This document shows positions 63,312 to 64,000 of a DNA stretch of 64,000 nucleotides, in pieces. How positions within the stretch are numbered: position 1 is the stretch's first letter; each line of letters opens with the position of its first letter. The stretch comes from Ptiloglossa arizonensis (Eukaryota > Arthropoda > Insecta > Hymenoptera > Colletidae), in the NCBI RefSeq assembly GCF_051014685.1, contig NC_135060.1:3534001-3598000 (forward strand), read 5' to 3'. A program made the translations under genes and the position numbers. Under the pieces are notes generated by a model, which was given only the letters and a program-made list of their open reading frames with translations, was not told where the DNA came from and did no database searches.

Positions 63312-63751
63312 TTTGTTAATAACAACAGATCACCGACTAACTAAATTTTGTATTTATTAATGTCCTTATGCTGAAAACGTGGTGACACGTACTGTAGGTA
63401 GAGTTCTGATCATTAGTCATATTGATCGCAAATAAAAAGTACGAATTCTAGATAATGTAATAAATATGATGAAACTTATAACGAAAGATATGTAATGAAA
63501 ATATTAAAGGAAACACATATTTTACATATAGAAATATTTATTTTTCTGTTATATTTAAACAATTATGTTTAAGAATTTTTATTCTTAAATGTCAAGAACA
63601 TGGGAAATAATCAAATTAAAAAGTTGGTAAATACTGTTTAAAAAAAACACCTTATGGGATATTAAAAGTAATACACATTTATTTTGCAATTCTTTATGAA
63701 AGATGTACTTTTTTTATAATTGCTTTACATTATATGTTTGTATAAATATGT
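63312..63751. other. Spacer between ArgRS and LeuRS
   Basis: A 440 bp interval holding the LeuRS 5' UTR and promoter and the ArgRS 3' UTR. TTTATT at 63678-63683 is AATAAA on the minus strand and is a likely ArgRS polyadenylation signal. That leaves about 370 bp or less for the LeuRS promoter and leader. Confidence 0.6.
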
Positions 63752-64000
63752 TCACATACGTGCAACTGGTTTTAAACCTAATATTGAAAAGCATGTTTCC
63801 ATTATAATTGCAGTAGCTTCTGTTAATAGCATACGTCCTATATTTATAGTCACTACTTCCCCAAGTTTGTTTTTTTCAACACAATAGCAATTATCATAAA
63901 ACTCTGTAAATGCGCAAGAGATTTCATAACAATACTCGCATAGTTGATGTAAGTACAAATCATCTGTAATTTTAATTAATACATCGGGAAATTTTATTAA
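63752..64000 (-). CDS. Arginyl-tRNA synthetase, cytoplasmic (C-terminal 82 codons, runs off the edge)
   Basis: ArgRS charges tRNA-Arg and is a member of the animal multi-synthetase complex. Only the end of the gene is in the window. The frame is open from 64000 down to the TGA at 63754-63752. It shows the C-terminal tRNA-binding helical domain: LYLHQLCEYCYEISCAFTEF, then YDNCYCVEKNKLGE, NIGRMLLTEATA, and the ending LGLKPVARM, which parallels the human ending. No intron occurs in this part. The rest of the gene lies beyond the right edge. Confidence 0.93.
   Translation of the reverse strand, partial: LIKFPDVLIKITDDLYLHQLCEYCYEISCAFTEFYDNCYCVEKNKLGEVVTINIGRMLLTEATAIIMETCFSILGLKPVARM

Overview
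The window looks like nuclear DNA of an insect, most likely a hymenopteran and probably a bee. The genes have GT-AG introns, the proteins are insect-like, and the DNA mixes AT-rich stretches with sequence unusually rich in CpG. No rRNA, CRISPR array, convincing tRNA or intact transposon was seen. No database search could be run; identities rest on recognising protein families and on reading splice sites by eye.

Positions 1 to about 47 kb are dominated by one gene, numb, on the plus strand. Its first coding exon (14615-14689) sits in a CpG-dense segment and encodes a fly-Numb-like N-terminus. A 20.8 kb intron separates it from the next exon at 35508. Seven more coding exons run to a stop at 41763. 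All nine exons join in frame to a 661-residue protein with a PTB domain and C-terminal DPF and NPF endocytic motifs. Upstream of about 11.8 kb I see no gene, only AT-rich DNA with repeats, including a GC-rich island bounded by a 31 bp inverted repeat and a 221 bp tandem duplication. Between numb and the next gene there are two possible minus-strand exons (46536-46850) of an unrecognised protein.

From about 47.8 kb the layout changes to compact genes in increasingly AT-rich DNA. Traf6 (47852-49523, plus) has a RING, TRAF-type zinc fingers, a coiled coil and a MATH domain. Pomp, the proteasome maturation protein, follows (50958-51869, plus; 141 residues). Two intronless homocysteine S-methyltransferase genes lie in tandem (53979-54950 and 55864-56823, plus). 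Cytoplasmic leucyl-tRNA synthetase fills 57470-63311 on the minus strand (16 coding exons, 1,181 residues). The last 82 codons of cytoplasmic arginyl-tRNA synthetase (63752-64000, minus) run off the right edge.

Functionally, the left half is a developmental-regulator locus with long introns: Numb antagonises Notch. The right half is a housekeeping cluster for signalling adaptor, proteasome assembly, methionine recycling and tRNA charging. LeuRS and ArgRS are both members of the animal multi-synthetase complex and lie head-to-tail, 440 bp apart.
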